Origin: Sulfitobacter mediterraneus
Lineage (GTDB): Bacteria; Pseudomonadota; Alphaproteobacteria; Rhodobacterales; Rhodobacteraceae
Reading direction: 5' to 3'
DNA length: 64,000 nt
Assembly (NCBI RefSeq): GCF_016801775.1
Contig: NZ_CP069004.1
Coordinates: 2,852,001-2,916,000, forward strand
Shown in pieces: positions 1 through 8,769 of the stretch (position 1 is the first letter of the stretch; each line of letters begins with the position of its first letter). The translations under genes and the position numbers were made by a program. A model generated the notes under the pieces. The model was given only the letters and a program-made list of their open reading frames with translations, had not been told where the DNA came from and did no database searches.

Positions 1-5
1 AACAT

Positions 6-32
6 CCCGCACGTCAGCCTGCGGGGTTTTTT
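6..32 (+). terminator. Intrinsic terminator of the gene upstream of the window
   Basis: A hairpin with arms CCCGCA (6-11) and TGCGGG (20-25) and an 8-nt loop is followed by a run of six T. It would end a plus-strand transcript entering from the left edge. From 33 to 183 I see no supported gene, only the leader of the RNase R gene. Confidence 0.75.
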
Positions 33-183
33 GCCGGTGTGCGTTGGTCCAGCCCTCATGCGCTTTCGGACAGCCGGGCAACGCTTTCGGGCCACCGGAT
101 TGCGGAAATTACGCCGCTGCGTGACATAGACACCGCCGACGATTTGCGATGACGCGCCGCAGGTCGCGTGCTACCTGAGGGAT

Positions 184-2439
184 ATGAGCAAAATCCCCTC
201 CAAACCCGAAATTCTCGAATGGATCACCCAGAACCCGACCCTGACCGCCAAGCGTGACATCGCCAAGGCGTTCGGGATCAAAGGGGCCGCGCGTATCGAC
301 CTCAAGCGCGTGCTGAAAGAGCTGGAAGCCGAAGGCCATCTGGAAAAACGCAATCGCAGCTATCAAGACCCCGACCGTCTGCCACCGGTCTCCGTTTTGG
401 TGGTCACTGGTCCGGACCGTGACGGCGATCTTTATGCCAAGCCGATGGAATGGCAGGGCGAAGGGCAGGAACCGCGTGTTCTGGTCTTGCCGCGTGCCTC
501 TGATCCGGCGCTGGGCGAAGGGGATCGTATTCTGGCGCGGCTTACGCTGATCAAGAACGAAGAACATCACTATGAGGCGCGGCTGATCCGGCGCATCGGG
601 ACCAATCCCAAGAAGGTGTTGGGCATTTTCCGCAAGCGCACCGAAGGCGGACGTATCATTCCCATCGACAAAGGGTCTGACAAGGAATGGATCGTGGCTG
701 ATGACGCCACTTACGGCGCCAAGGACGGTGAGTTGGTCGAGGGTGAACTGGCCGGTCCAAAGGGCCGAATGGGCCTGCCACGGGCACGGATTGTTGACCG
801 TCTGGGTGACCCGTCCGCGCCCAAAGCTGTGTCACTGATCGCAATTCATCAACACGGCATTCCAGACCAGTTTCCCGATGACGTGATCGCGCAGGCCGAT
901 GCGGCCAAACCTATGGGCCTGAAAGGGCGCGAGGATCTGCGGGAGATGCCGCTGATCACCATCGACCCATCTGATGCGCGGGACCACGATGATGCCTGTT
1001 ACGCCCATGCGGATGATGACCCCAAGAACGAAGGTGGTCATGTCGTCTGGGTCGCGATTGCGGATGTGGCGGCCTATGTCACACCCGGATCGCCACTGGA
1101 CCAAGAGGCGCGTCGGCGGGGCAATTCCACCTACTTCCCAGACCGGGTGGTGCCGATGCTGCCGGATCGCCTTTCGGGGGATCTATGCAGCCTGCATGAA
1201 GGCGTGCCGCGGGCCTGTATTGCCGTGCGCATGGTGCTTGACCCAAAGGGCAACAAGTTGCGGCACAGCTTTCACCGGGGGTTGATGAAATCTCCGGCAT
1301 CGCTGCACTATCAAGAGGTGCAGGACGCCGTGGACGGCCAGCCGAATGATCGCACCGAAGCATTGTTGGAGCCGGTGCTCAAACCGCTATACGCCGCCTA
1401 CGAGGCGTTGAAGCAGGCCCGCGCAGAGCGCCAGCCGCTCGATCTCGATTTGCCGGAACGACGAATCGAACTTGATGCAGACGGGACGGTCAGATCCGTG
1501 AATTTCAAGGATCGGCTGGACGCGCATCGGTTGATCGAAGAATTCATGGTGCTGGCCAATGTGTCCGCGGCGGAAACCTTGCTGGCAAAGAAGGTGGATC
1601 TGCTGTTCCGGGTCCATGAGGAACCCTCACCCGAAAAACTTGAAAGCCTCCGGGAAACCGCGCAGGCGGCCGGATTCAAACTGGCCAAGGGGCAGGTGCT
1701 GCAGACCGCGCACTTGAACAGGTTGTTGAACGATGCGGCGGGTAGTGACGAGGCGGAGCTGATCAACATCTCGACGCTACGCTCGATGACGCAGGCCTAT
1801 TACGCGCCGCAGCATCTTGGCCATTTTGGGCTGGCATTGCGGTCTTATGCACATTTCACCTCGCCCATTCGCCGCTATGCCGATTTGATCGTTCACCGTG
1901 CTTTGATCACGGCGCATGGTTGGGGTAAAGACGGGTTGAGCCCCGAAGAGATTGAGCGACTGGAGCAAACAGCGGCGCATATTTCGGACACCGAGCGCCG
2001 CTCGATGATGGCGGAGCGGGATACGACAGATCGCTATCTCGCGTCATATCTGTCCGAACGTGTAGGCAGCGAGATGACTGGCAGGACCAGCGGGATCGCC
2101 CGGTTTGGCGTGTTTGTGAAACTGGACGAAACCGGCGCGGATGGGCTTATTCCGATGCGCAATCTGGGGCGCGAATATTTCCATCATGATGCGGATAGTC
2201 AGACCCTGATGGGGTCTGACACCGGAATGACTATTGGCTTGGGTCAGCGGGTCAAAGTACGGCTTTCCGAAGCGGTGCCGGTCACGGGCGGGATCGCACT
2301 GGAGCTGCTTGAGATCGAGGATCAGAAGGTCAAACAAGGCTCGCGCAACCCCGCGGGCCGCAGCCCACGCGGCAAAGCGCATAAAGCCAAGCGCAAGAAA
2401 GACAAGATCAAGCGCAAAGTGACGCGGAGCCGTCGGTGA
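184..2439 (+). CDS. rnr: Ribonuclease R (3'-5' exoribonuclease)
   Basis: A 751-residue RNase II/R-family enzyme that degrades structured RNA processively from the 3' end in the cytoplasm. An N-terminal winged-helix segment (about 1-60) and cold-shock/OB domains lead into the RNB catalytic domain. The motif IDPSDARDHDD at about 260-270 supplies the metal-binding aspartates (D261, D267, D269, D270). An S1 domain (about 640-725, GRTSGIARFGVFVKL) precedes a lysine/arginine-rich tail typical of RNase R rather than RNase II. The ATG follows TGAGGG at a suitable distance. Its 3' end overlaps the convergent GST-like gene by 32 nt. Confidence 0.96.
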   Translation: MSKIPSKPEILEWITQNPTLTAKRDIAKAFGIKGAARIDLKRVLKELEAEGHLEKRNRSYQDPDRLPPVSVLVVTGPDRDGDLYAKPMEWQGEGQEPRVLVLPRASDPALGEGDRILARLTLIKNEEHHYEARLIRRIGTNPKKVLGIFRKRTEGGRIIPIDKGSDKEWIVADDATYGAKDGELVEGELAGPKGRMGLPRARIVDRLGDPSAPKAVSLIAIHQHGIPDQFPDDVIAQADAAKPMGLKGREDLREMPLITIDPSDARDHDDACYAHADDDPKNEGGHVVWVAIADVAAYVTPGSPLDQEARRRGNSTYFPDRVVPMLPDRLSGDLCSLHEGVPRACIAVRMVLDPKGNKLRHSFHRGLMKSPASLHYQEVQDAVDGQPNDRTEALLEPVLKPLYAAYEALKQARAERQPLDLDLPERRIELDADGTVRSVNFKDRLDAHRLIEEFMVLANVSAAETLLAKKVDLLFRVHEEPSPEKLESLRETAQAAGFKLAKGQVLQTAHLNRLLNDAAGSDEAELINISTLRSMTQAYYAPQHLGHFGLALRSYAHFTSPIRRYADLIVHRALITAHGWGKDGLSPEEIERLEQTAAHISDTERRSMMAERDTTDRYLASYLSERVGSEMTGRTSGIARFGVFVKLDETGADGLIPMRNLGREYFHHDADSQTLMGSDTGMTIGLGQRVKVRLSEAVPVTGGIALELLEIEDQKVKQGSRNPAGRSPRGKAHKAKRKKDKIKRKVTRSRR

Positions 2440-3139
2440 TCCAAGGCTTTCCCAATGCAGTGCTGACCCGATCAATGTAACGGCAAAGCACTTCATCCTC
2501 GGCGACACGGGTCTTGAGCGGGGTCTTGCCCGGCGTGGCTCTCATATTGGCGAGCATCGCCGCAACCGATGCATCCGCTGCCGTGGGCCTGTCGCCAAAC
2601 AGACAGGCCCCGAGCCACAGGCGGGTTGAGATGGCTTGTAGATCCGGCTCAAGCCTTGCGAGGCGGTCGTCCTCGGACCAGCGTCCAAGGCCCTGAAATT
2701 GCATGCCCTGAATGACTGACTTTCGCAATTTGTTGGTGATCAGGCCGCGCAAGATTTTGGGAATGCTGTCAAAATACGTTTCCCGGATCGCCGGCCAAAC
2801 CGCATCGTTGCACCACCTATCCGCGACAATGTGGAAATACATATGCTCTTCCGCCATGCGTATGAACGCCCGCGAGGTTGCCTTTTCCATATCGGATAAT
2901 CCGGCATCGAAGTCGGCGCCAAGACCCTCCAGATGGCGTCTTATGTTGTCGCTGTCATGGATCAACCGGTCATCGGCCTTGATCGCCGGCAGCTTCTGGT
3001 TGGGCATTTTACGTGGATCGGCGAGGTCTTTGCGCTGCCATTCCTGCCCGGACATATTCAAAAGCCAAATGGCTTTGGTACAGAACGGGCTGGCAGCAGG
3101 TTCGCCAAATGCGGGTTTGTAGGTGTAGAGGGTGATCAT
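2408..3139 (-). CDS. Glutathione S-transferase-fold protein
   Basis: 243 residues. The N-terminal thioredoxin-like GST domain starts MITLYTYKPAFGEP, with SPFCTKAIWLL at about 17-27 and a DSDNI segment near 63 in the usual glutathione gamma-glutamyl contact position. An all-helical C-terminal domain follows. The layout recalls metaxin/Fax-like GSTs, but the substrate cannot be read from sequence. I place the start at 3139 because an upstream in-frame extension to 3172 adds a non-homologous 11 residues and runs into the promoter. It is divergent from the WYL regulator, which probably controls it. Confidence 0.8.
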   Translation of the reverse strand: MITLYTYKPAFGEPAASPFCTKAIWLLNMSGQEWQRKDLADPRKMPNQKLPAIKADDRLIHDSDNIRRHLEGLGADFDAGLSDMEKATSRAFIRMAEEHMYFHIVADRWCNDAVWPAIRETYFDSIPKILRGLITNKLRKSVIQGMQFQGLGRWSEDDRLARLEPDLQAISTRLWLGACLFGDRPTAADASVAAMLANMRATPGKTPLKTRVAEDEVLCRYIDRVSTALGKPWITDGSASLCA

Positions 3140-3178
3140 CGCAGTCTCCTGTTTCTGATGCTGGAGTAACATTCGATA

Positions 3179-3195
3179 CTGTCAATTTCTGACAG
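3179..3195. promoter_or_regulatory. Inverted repeat, candidate operator between GST and regulator
   Basis: CTGTCA (3179-3184) and TGACAG (3190-3195) form a perfect 6-bp inverted repeat with a 5-nt spacer in the 75-nt divergent gap. WYL/DeoR-like regulators commonly bind such dyads next to their own genes, so this is a plausible site for the adjacent regulator. Binding is inferred. Confidence 0.5.
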
Positions 3196-3214
3196 GATAG
3201 GATATGTTTCGGAA

Positions 3215-3958
3215 ATGACCCGCACCCATCGCCTTTTCCAGATGATGACGACTTTGCGCCGCCTGCCGGCGCCCGTTCGGGCGGTGCAGTTGGCGAATGA
3301 AATGGATGTATCGTTGCGCACGGTTTACCGTGACATTGATGCGTTGCGCGGGTTGGGTGCGGTGATCGATGGTGAGGCTGGGTTTGGCTACACCCTGATC
3401 GAAGATGCCGCCTTGCCACCGCTTGGTTTTGAGGATGATGAGCTTGAGGCGCTGGTGCTGGGCCTACGCGATGTTGCGGTGATCGGTGACCCGGCCCTGT
3501 CACGCGCTGCCGAATCAGCGCTTGCCAAGCTGACCGCGCGGGTGCCGCCCCGGCAGGCCCATCGCCTGCAACACGCAATTCTGGATGCCCGCCGTTTCTT
3601 TCGTCCCGAACCGCCGCGTATCGACGTGGCGGATCTGCGGGCGGCGACATGGGCCGAAGAAACTGTGGCGTTTTCATATGTGGATGCGAAAGGTGCCCCG
3701 TCGATACGCGAGGTCGATCCATTGGGGATCGTCTATATGCAGGACACCAATATGCTGATGGCGTGGTGTCATCTGCGCCGGGATTTCAGGGTGTTTCGCC
3801 TTGACCGGATGGATGATCTGCGGCGCACAGGGCAAAGTTTCCGGCCACGCAGGGTGCCGATGTTGCGTGAATATATGCAACAACTGCGAGCTGAAGCGGA
3901 GGAGCGGGCAAGATGCCGCCCAAGCGGAACCGACACTTCTGCGGATGACAAAAGCTGA
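3215..3958 (+). CDS. YafY-family transcriptional regulator (HTH_11 + WYL)
   Basis: 247 residues. The N-terminal helix-turn-helix (about 1-60) contains LANEMDVSLRTVYRDIDALR, the classic recognition helix of the DeoR-like HTH_11 family, followed by GYTL. The C-terminal half holds a WYL-type ligand domain (about 135-215; EVDPLGIVYMQDTNMLMAWC and the conserved arginines RRDFRVFRLDRM). Such proteins usually sense small molecules or nucleotides. It is divergent from the GST-like gene with an inverted repeat in between, which suggests local autoregulation. The effector is unknown. Confidence 0.85.
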   Translation: MTRTHRLFQMMTTLRRLPAPVRAVQLANEMDVSLRTVYRDIDALRGLGAVIDGEAGFGYTLIEDAALPPLGFEDDELEALVLGLRDVAVIGDPALSRAAESALAKLTARVPPRQAHRLQHAILDARRFFRPEPPRIDVADLRAATWAEETVAFSYVDAKGAPSIREVDPLGIVYMQDTNMLMAWCHLRRDFRVFRLDRMDDLRRTGQSFRPRRVPMLREYMQQLRAEAEERARCRPSGTDTSADDKS

Positions 3959-3990
3959 TAAGATGGCCATTTAGGCAGCAGGAAAAATTG

Positions 3991-5253
3991 ATGCGGATCA
4001 GCAGTATTATTTGTGCGATGTCATTGGTCATGGCGCCGGTTCTGGCGCTGGCGGCGGGGCCTGAAACGTCGTCTCGGCCACCGGGTCAACGCAGTGCCAT
4101 GGTTGCCGTTGCAGGAGTGTCCGCGCAAGAGCCTGCAGGGCTGCAAGATTGGATTGCGGATTTTCGCCCGCGCGCGATGGCGCAAGGTATTTCTGCCCAG
4201 ACCTTCGACAGCGCGATGACCGGGCTGCGCTATGATGCACAGGTGATCAAACGCGATCGGAACCAATCGGAGTTTACCAAGACGATCTGGGATTATCTGG
4301 ATACCGCCGTGTCGGATCTGCGCATTGCAAACGGGCGCAAGGCCATGGCCGAATGGCAGGAGACACTGACACAAATCGAAGCGCGTTACGGTGTTGAAAA
4401 AGAAGTGGTCACCGCGATCTGGGGATTGGAAAGCGCCTATGGCACCTTTCGCGGCAGTGATAATGTCATCAATTCGCTGGCGACTTTGGCCTACGATGCC
4501 CGCCGCGCCGCTTTCTTTGAGGCGGAACTGATCCATGCGCTGACCATTTTGCAATCGGGTGACACAGACAAATCGCGGTTGCGTGGCAGTTGGGCGGGGG
4601 CGATGGGGCATACGCAATTTATGCCTTCATCATTTCTGGCCCATGCGGTGGATTACGATGGCGACGGAAAGCGGAACATCTGGGAGGATGACCCGAAGGA
4701 TGCGTTGGCCTCTACCGCCGCATATCTCAAACATTTCGGATGGGCCAAAGGGCAGCCTTGGGGTGTTGAAGTGTCATTGCCCAATGGCTTTGATTACACG
4801 CTGGCCCGGCGTGATCTTGCCAAACTGCCAAGCGAATGGGCCGCGCTGGGTATCGCGGGAGCAAACGGACCGGTGGCCGATTACGGCATTGCATCGGTGT
4901 TGTTGCCCGGCGGTGCACAGGGTGCGGCATTCCTGGTGTTCGATAATTTTGAAGTTCTGGAAAGGTACAACACGGCGGATGCCTATGTGATTGGTGTCGG
5001 ACATCTCAGTGACCGGATAAAGGGTGCGGGACCGATCCGCCATGATTGGCCTCGTGGCGACCGCGCCCTGACTTATGATGAACGGATTGAGCTCCAAAAA
5101 CGGCTAACGGCGGCCGGATTTGACACCATCAAAATTGACGCGAAAATGGGGCCGCTGACCATCAATGCGGTGCGCAATTTTCAAAAGGCCAAAGGTTTTT
5201 TGCCAGATGGCTATCCCTCCTTGCGCCTGCTTGAGCGTTTGAGGGCGCTGTAG
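3991..5253 (+). CDS. Lytic murein transglycosylase, MltB family
   Basis: 420 residues, starting at the ATG after CAGGAAAA. A signal peptide (about 1-23, ending ALAA) exports it to the periplasm. The SLT_2/MltB domain carries the catalytic glutamate in WGLESAYGTF (E147), then GAMGHTQFMPSSFL and YDGDGKRNIW, the family signature. The last 60 residues are a PG_binding_1 domain (RLTAAGF...KMGPLTINAVRNFQ), the arrangement of alphaproteobacterial MltB homologues. It would cleave the MurNAc-GlcNAc bond to form 1,6-anhydro products. No lipobox is seen, so it is probably soluble rather than a lipoprotein. Confidence 0.93.
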   Translation: MRISSIICAMSLVMAPVLALAAGPETSSRPPGQRSAMVAVAGVSAQEPAGLQDWIADFRPRAMAQGISAQTFDSAMTGLRYDAQVIKRDRNQSEFTKTIWDYLDTAVSDLRIANGRKAMAEWQETLTQIEARYGVEKEVVTAIWGLESAYGTFRGSDNVINSLATLAYDARRAAFFEAELIHALTILQSGDTDKSRLRGSWAGAMGHTQFMPSSFLAHAVDYDGDGKRNIWEDDPKDALASTAAYLKHFGWAKGQPWGVEVSLPNGFDYTLARRDLAKLPSEWAALGIAGANGPVADYGIASVLLPGGAQGAAFLVFDNFEVLERYNTADAYVIGVGHLSDRIKGAGPIRHDWPRGDRALTYDERIELQKRLTAAGFDTIKIDAKMGPLTINAVRNFQKAKGFLPDGYPSLRLLERLRAL

Positions 5254-5276
5254 GCCGAGAAATGCCCGGCCTACAG
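5248..5276. terminator. Bidirectional hairpin between convergent genes
   Basis: A perfect 10-bp inverted repeat, CTGTAGGCCG (5248-5257) and CGGCCTACAG (5267-5276), with a 9-nt loop, sits between two convergent stop codons. It has no T-run on either side, so it may act as an mRNA 3'-end stabiliser or a weak bidirectional terminator. Confidence 0.5.
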
Positions 5277-5285
5277 GGATGCTTC

Positions 5286-6683
5286 TTATGATGCTGCCTT
5301 AAGCATGTCTTTTTCCTGAAGCTCAGCATAGGTCGCATCCAATGCTGCCTTGGCGCGGGTGGCCAAAACCTCGATCTCTTCAGGGGTGATGACCAAGGGC
5401 GGGGAGACAATCATCCGGTCACCCACGTGGCGCATCACGAGATTTTGCGCAAAACAGTTCTCGCGGCAGATATAGCCCACTGCCCCTTGCTCGCCTGCAA
5501 AGGGGGCGCGGCTGCCCTTGATGGGTGCCAGTTGAATGGATGCCATTAGGCCGGACATATTGATGGTGCCCACCAGCGGATGCTCCGCCAGTTTGTCAAA
5601 AGCAGCCTTGAGCGCCGGCGCTGCAACATTGCGGACGTGGTCGAGAATCTTCTCTTCCTCGATGATGCGCAGGTTCTCAAGCGCGACAGCGGCGCACACG
5701 GGATGTCCCGAATAAGTATAACCATGGTTAAACTCACAAGCGCTGATCACTGCGGCCACTTCGTCACTGACGATGGACCCGCCGATGGGCGCATAGCCAG
5801 AGCTGAGACCCTTGGCGACAGTCATGATATCGGGCTTGATACCAAAAGTTTCGGACCCAAACATGTTCCCGGTCCGCCCAAAGCCGCAGATCACCTCATC
5901 GGCAATCAGCAGAACATCATATTTCTTACAAATCCGCTGAATCTCGGGCCAATAGGTGCTGGGTGGCACAACCACGCCGCCCGCGCCTTGCACAGGTTCG
6001 CCGATAAAGGCCGCGACCTTGTCTGCGCCAAGCTCAAGAATTTTCGCTTCAAGTTCTTGGGCACAGGCAAGACCAAAGTCTTCGGGCGTCTGATCGCCGC
6101 CTTCGGCCCACCAATCGGGTTGTGCGATGTGGTGAATGCCGGGAATGGGCATACCGCCCTGTTCGTGCATGTAGGTCATGCCACCCAATGATCCGGACCC
6201 GACGGACGAGCCGTGATAGGCGTTTTTACGGCTGATCACATGGCTTTTTTCCGGCTGGCCCTTCTGCGCCCAATAGGTCCGCACCATCCGCAGGTTGGTG
6301 TCATTCGCCTCAGAGCCGGAACCGGCAAAAAACACATGGTTCAGATCACCGGGGGCGATCTCTGCCAGTTTTGCAGCCAATGCGATGACCGGCACGTGGG
6401 TTGTCTGAAAGAAAGTGTTGTAGAACGGCAGTTCAAGCATCTGCCGGGCTGCGACCTGGCTCATTTCTTCGCGCCCGTATCCGATGTTGACGCACCACAG
6501 GCCCGCCATTGCATCCAGTATCTCGTGGCCTTCGCTGTCGGTCAGATAGACGCCATCGGCACGGGTGATGACGCGCGCGCCCTTTTTGCCCAGCGCCTCG
6601 TTCTCCGAAAATGGATGCAGGTGATGCGCGGCATCCAACGCCTGCAATTCATCAGTCGGGAGGTGATTGGAGATGATAGACAT
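5286..6683 (-). CDS. spuC: Putrescine/polyamine:pyruvate aminotransferase (class III)
   Basis: 465 residues, the usual length of omega-aminotransferases. It matches the SpuC pattern: LDAMAGLWCVNIGYGREE near 56-73, GSGSEAND (121-128, cofactor phosphate contact), AYHGS (155-159), ADEVICGFGRTG with D262 for the pyridine nitrogen, and the PLP lysine K291 in TVAKGLSSGYAP. It would transaminate putrescine to 4-aminobutanal using pyruvate. Its neighbours are a GntR regulator and a putrescine ABC transporter, which fits this substrate better than beta-alanine or taurine. The promoter must lie in the 73-nt gap upstream, which holds an operator-like sequence shared with potF. Confidence 0.85.
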   Translation of the reverse strand: MSIISNHLPTDELQALDAAHHLHPFSENEALGKKGARVITRADGVYLTDSEGHEILDAMAGLWCVNIGYGREEMSQVAARQMLELPFYNTFFQTTHVPVIALAAKLAEIAPGDLNHVFFAGSGSEANDTNLRMVRTYWAQKGQPEKSHVISRKNAYHGSSVGSGSLGGMTYMHEQGGMPIPGIHHIAQPDWWAEGGDQTPEDFGLACAQELEAKILELGADKVAAFIGEPVQGAGGVVVPPSTYWPEIQRICKKYDVLLIADEVICGFGRTGNMFGSETFGIKPDIMTVAKGLSSGYAPIGGSIVSDEVAAVISACEFNHGYTYSGHPVCAAVALENLRIIEEEKILDHVRNVAAPALKAAFDKLAEHPLVGTINMSGLMASIQLAPIKGSRAPFAGEQGAVGYICRENCFAQNLVMRHVGDRMIVSPPLVITPEEIEVLATRAKAALDATYAELQEKDMLKAAS

Positions 6684-6729
6684 GATTCTGCGCCTTTCAA
6701 TAATGGCCTAACGGATTGAGCGCAGAATA

Positions 6730-6740
6730 TGATCAAATTA
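6730..6740. promoter_or_regulatory. Operator-like 11-mer upstream of spuC
   Basis: TGATCAAATTA lies about 47 nt upstream of the spuC start. The same 11 bases recur at 7551-7561, about 45-55 nt upstream of potF. It contains the near-palindrome TGATCA. The adjacent GntR/FCD regulator is the obvious candidate protein; this is inference. Confidence 0.45.
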
Positions 6741-6756
6741 TCCGAAGTCAATCGAA

Positions 6757-7458
6757 TCAGTTGGCCTGCTGACCTTCTTCAAAAGCAGCCTGAACCTGAA
6801 GCATCCCCTGTTCGACGTCTTCTGCCATGGCCGCCACCGCCGCCTCTGTGTTGTTCTGTGCGAGTGCTTCAAGCAGGTCTTTGTGTTTGTCCGGTAGGTT
6901 GCTGGTTCCGAACCGCCCGCAGATGACCCGCAAAGAAGGCCCAAAGCGCAGCCAAAGCCGATCCACGGTGGCACTCATGATCGGGGCATCTGCACCGTCG
7001 TAGATCATACTGTGAAACCGATAGTTATGCGTCAGATACCCCCCCACATCGCCCAAAGCGATGGCTTGGTTGAGGTCTCTGTCGCAGGATCGAAGTGCCG
7101 CAAGCCGTTCTGGCGTCATGCGTTCCGCCGCGCGACGGGTCAGTTCCGATTCAAGCGTTTTTCTCATAAAATAAAGCTCATCGGCGCAGCTTTCCGATAA
7201 CTCTGGTACGCTAACGCGGCGGTTGCCCTGATGGGTAAGCGCCCCTTCGGAGATCAATCTGCGCAACGCTTCGCGCACTGGGGTCATCCCTGCGCCCAAT
7301 TGTTTGGTCAATCCCTGAATTGTTACCGCCTGGCCGGGGGCCAGGTCACCAAAGAGAATCATTTGGCGCAGCTCTTCATAGACATGTTGATGCGCCGGTG
7401 TTTTTACGGAAGTGTCCGCACCGTTTTCGCCACTGGCCGAGATCACGTCTTTCGTCAT
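6757..7458 (-). CDS. GntR-family regulator, FCD (FadR-like) subfamily
   Basis: 233 residues from the ATG at 7458; the open frame extends upstream to 7557, but the extra 33 residues look unlike the family. The winged helix-turn-helix (about 15-80) includes VYEELRQMILFGDLAPGQ and the recognition segment LGAGMTPVREALRRL. The helical FCD ligand domain (about 95-215) shows the metal/ligand histidines in THNYRFHSMIYDGA. It lies between spuC and potF and faces both promoters, so it probably represses the polyamine genes and releases on binding a polyamine or its breakdown product. Confidence 0.85.
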   Translation of the reverse strand: MTKDVISASGENGADTSVKTPAHQHVYEELRQMILFGDLAPGQAVTIQGLTKQLGAGMTPVREALRRLISEGALTHQGNRRVSVPELSESCADELYFMRKTLESELTRRAAERMTPERLAALRSCDRDLNQAIALGDVGGYLTHNYRFHSMIYDGADAPIMSATVDRLWLRFGPSLRVICGRFGTSNLPDKHKDLLEALAQNNTEAAVAAMAEDVEQGMLQVQAAFEEGQQAN

Positions 7459-7550
7459 TTTCTGTTGCCCAATTTCTACGCTGTAACGGCACCTTGCACC
7501 AATGCGTCGTGCGTGAAACCATAAATCATCTTGCTCGAAGACGCAAAACT

Positions 7551-7561
7551 TGATCAAATTA
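7551..7561. promoter_or_regulatory. Operator-like 11-mer upstream of potF
   Basis: This is the second copy of TGATCAAATTA; here it is preceded by T, giving the perfect 8-bp palindrome TTGATCAA. It sits in the 146-nt gap between the divergent GntR gene and potF and would overlap either promoter. Assignment to the GntR protein is inferred. Confidence 0.45.
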
Positions 7562-7604
7562 ACGTAAGGCCGGGGTCAACCCGGTCACTTGATGGGAGCT
7601 TACT

Positions 7605-8690
7605 ATGAAAAACCGAATTCTTGGCGGCCTTGCCGTGACGGCTTTGACGGCGGTCAGTGCCATGGCCGAAGAAGTACGCGTGTACAACTGGTCCGATTAT
7701 ATCGACGAAAGTCTGTTGGAAAAGTTCGAGACCGAAACCGGCATCGAATTGATCTATGACGTGTTTGACAGCAACGAAGTGCTGGAAACCAAAATGCTGG
7801 CCGGTGGATCCGGTTATGACGTTGTTGTGCCCTCCGGCACCTTCTTGCAGCGCCAGATCAGCGCAGGTGCGTTTCAGAAGCTGGATATGTCCAAGCTGCC
7901 GAACAAAGACAATCTTTGGGACGTCATCGAAGACCGTCTCAAGAAATATGACCCAAGCAACGAATATGCGATCAACTACATGTGGGGCACCACAGGTATC
8001 GGTGTGAACATCGGCAAGGTCAAAGAAGTATTGGGTGAGGATGCGCCGGTCGGTTCGCTTTCACTGATTTTTGATCCCGCCAATATGGAAAAACTGGCGG
8101 GTTGCGGTGTGCATTTCCTTGATGCCCCAGCGGAGATGATCCCTGCGGCGCTGGCCTACATCGGTGAAGACCCCGATAGCCAGGACAAAGACGTGATTGC
8201 AAAGGCCGAGGATGTTCTGACCCCGGTCGCGCCCTTTGTGCAAAAATTCCACAGCTCTGAATACATCAATGCTCTGGCCAATGGTGACATCTGCGTCGCA
8301 TTCGGCTGGTCCGGTGATATTCTTCAGGCGCGCGATCGTGCGGCCGAAGCGGAGAATGGCGTTGAGATCGAATATTACGCGCCATCCGAAGGTGCGCTGA
8401 TGTGGTTTGATAACATGGCAATTCCGGTGGATGCGCCGAACCCTGATGCCGCGCATAAGTTCCTGAACTTTATCTTGGACGCGCAAAACATGGCTGCGGC
8501 CTCCAACTACGTTTACTACGCCAATGGCAATCTGGCGTCTCAGGAATTTCTTGAGGAAGACGTGATCGGGGATACCGCGATTTACCCTGATGCCGCGACA
8601 CTTGAAAATCTCTACACCACATCGCCTTACGGCCCCAAGACCCAGCGTCTGGTGACCCGGATGTGGACCAAGATCAAGTCCGGTACCTAA
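7605..8690 (+). CDS. potF: Putrescine-binding periplasmic protein (PotF family)
   Basis: 361 residues with a Sec signal peptide (about 1-21, ending SAMA). The mature start EEVRVYNWSDYIDESLLEKF is the hallmark of PotD/PotF-type polyamine-binding proteins. Also visible are VFDSNEVLETKMLAG, GYDVVVPSG, and the late MWFDNMAIPVDAPNP ligand-site segment. It binds extracytoplasmic putrescine or spermidine and delivers it to the PotGHI importer encoded immediately downstream. The RBS ATGGGAGC precedes the ATG. A strong terminator follows the stop, so this gene is expected to be expressed above its transporter partners. Confidence 0.93.
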   Translation: MKNRILGGLAVTALTAVSAMAEEVRVYNWSDYIDESLLEKFETETGIELIYDVFDSNEVLETKMLAGGSGYDVVVPSGTFLQRQISAGAFQKLDMSKLPNKDNLWDVIEDRLKKYDPSNEYAINYMWGTTGIGVNIGKVKEVLGEDAPVGSLSLIFDPANMEKLAGCGVHFLDAPAEMIPAALAYIGEDPDSQDKDVIAKAEDVLTPVAPFVQKFHSSEYINALANGDICVAFGWSGDILQARDRAAEAENGVEIEYYAPSEGALMWFDNMAIPVDAPNPDAAHKFLNFILDAQNMAAASNYVYYANGNLASQEFLEEDVIGDTAIYPDAATLENLYTTSPYGPKTQRLVTRMWTKIKSGT

Positions 8691-8700
8691 AATCTAAACG

Positions 8701-8729
8701 GGGCAAGGCAGCAATGCCTTGCCCTTTTT
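8701..8729 (+). terminator. Intrinsic terminator/attenuator inside the pot operon
   Basis: A perfect 10-bp stem, GGGCAAGGCA (8701-8710) and TGCCTTGCCC (8715-8724), with a GCAA loop is followed by TTTTT. It lies between potF and the ATPase gene. Partial read-through would give excess binding protein, a common arrangement in ABC importers. Confidence 0.88.
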
Positions 8730-8769
8730 ACATGCCCGATCAAATGGGCCGAACGAAGGATTGCCAGCC

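Noticed and set aside
109..570. 153-codon minus-strand frame at the left edge
   Set aside because: Overlaps the 5' half of rnr, which is clearly coding, and shows no motif.
8719..8769. TTG start for potG
   Set aside because: The codon is within the terminator stem and lacks an RBS; GTG at 8770 has GAAGGA at good spacing.
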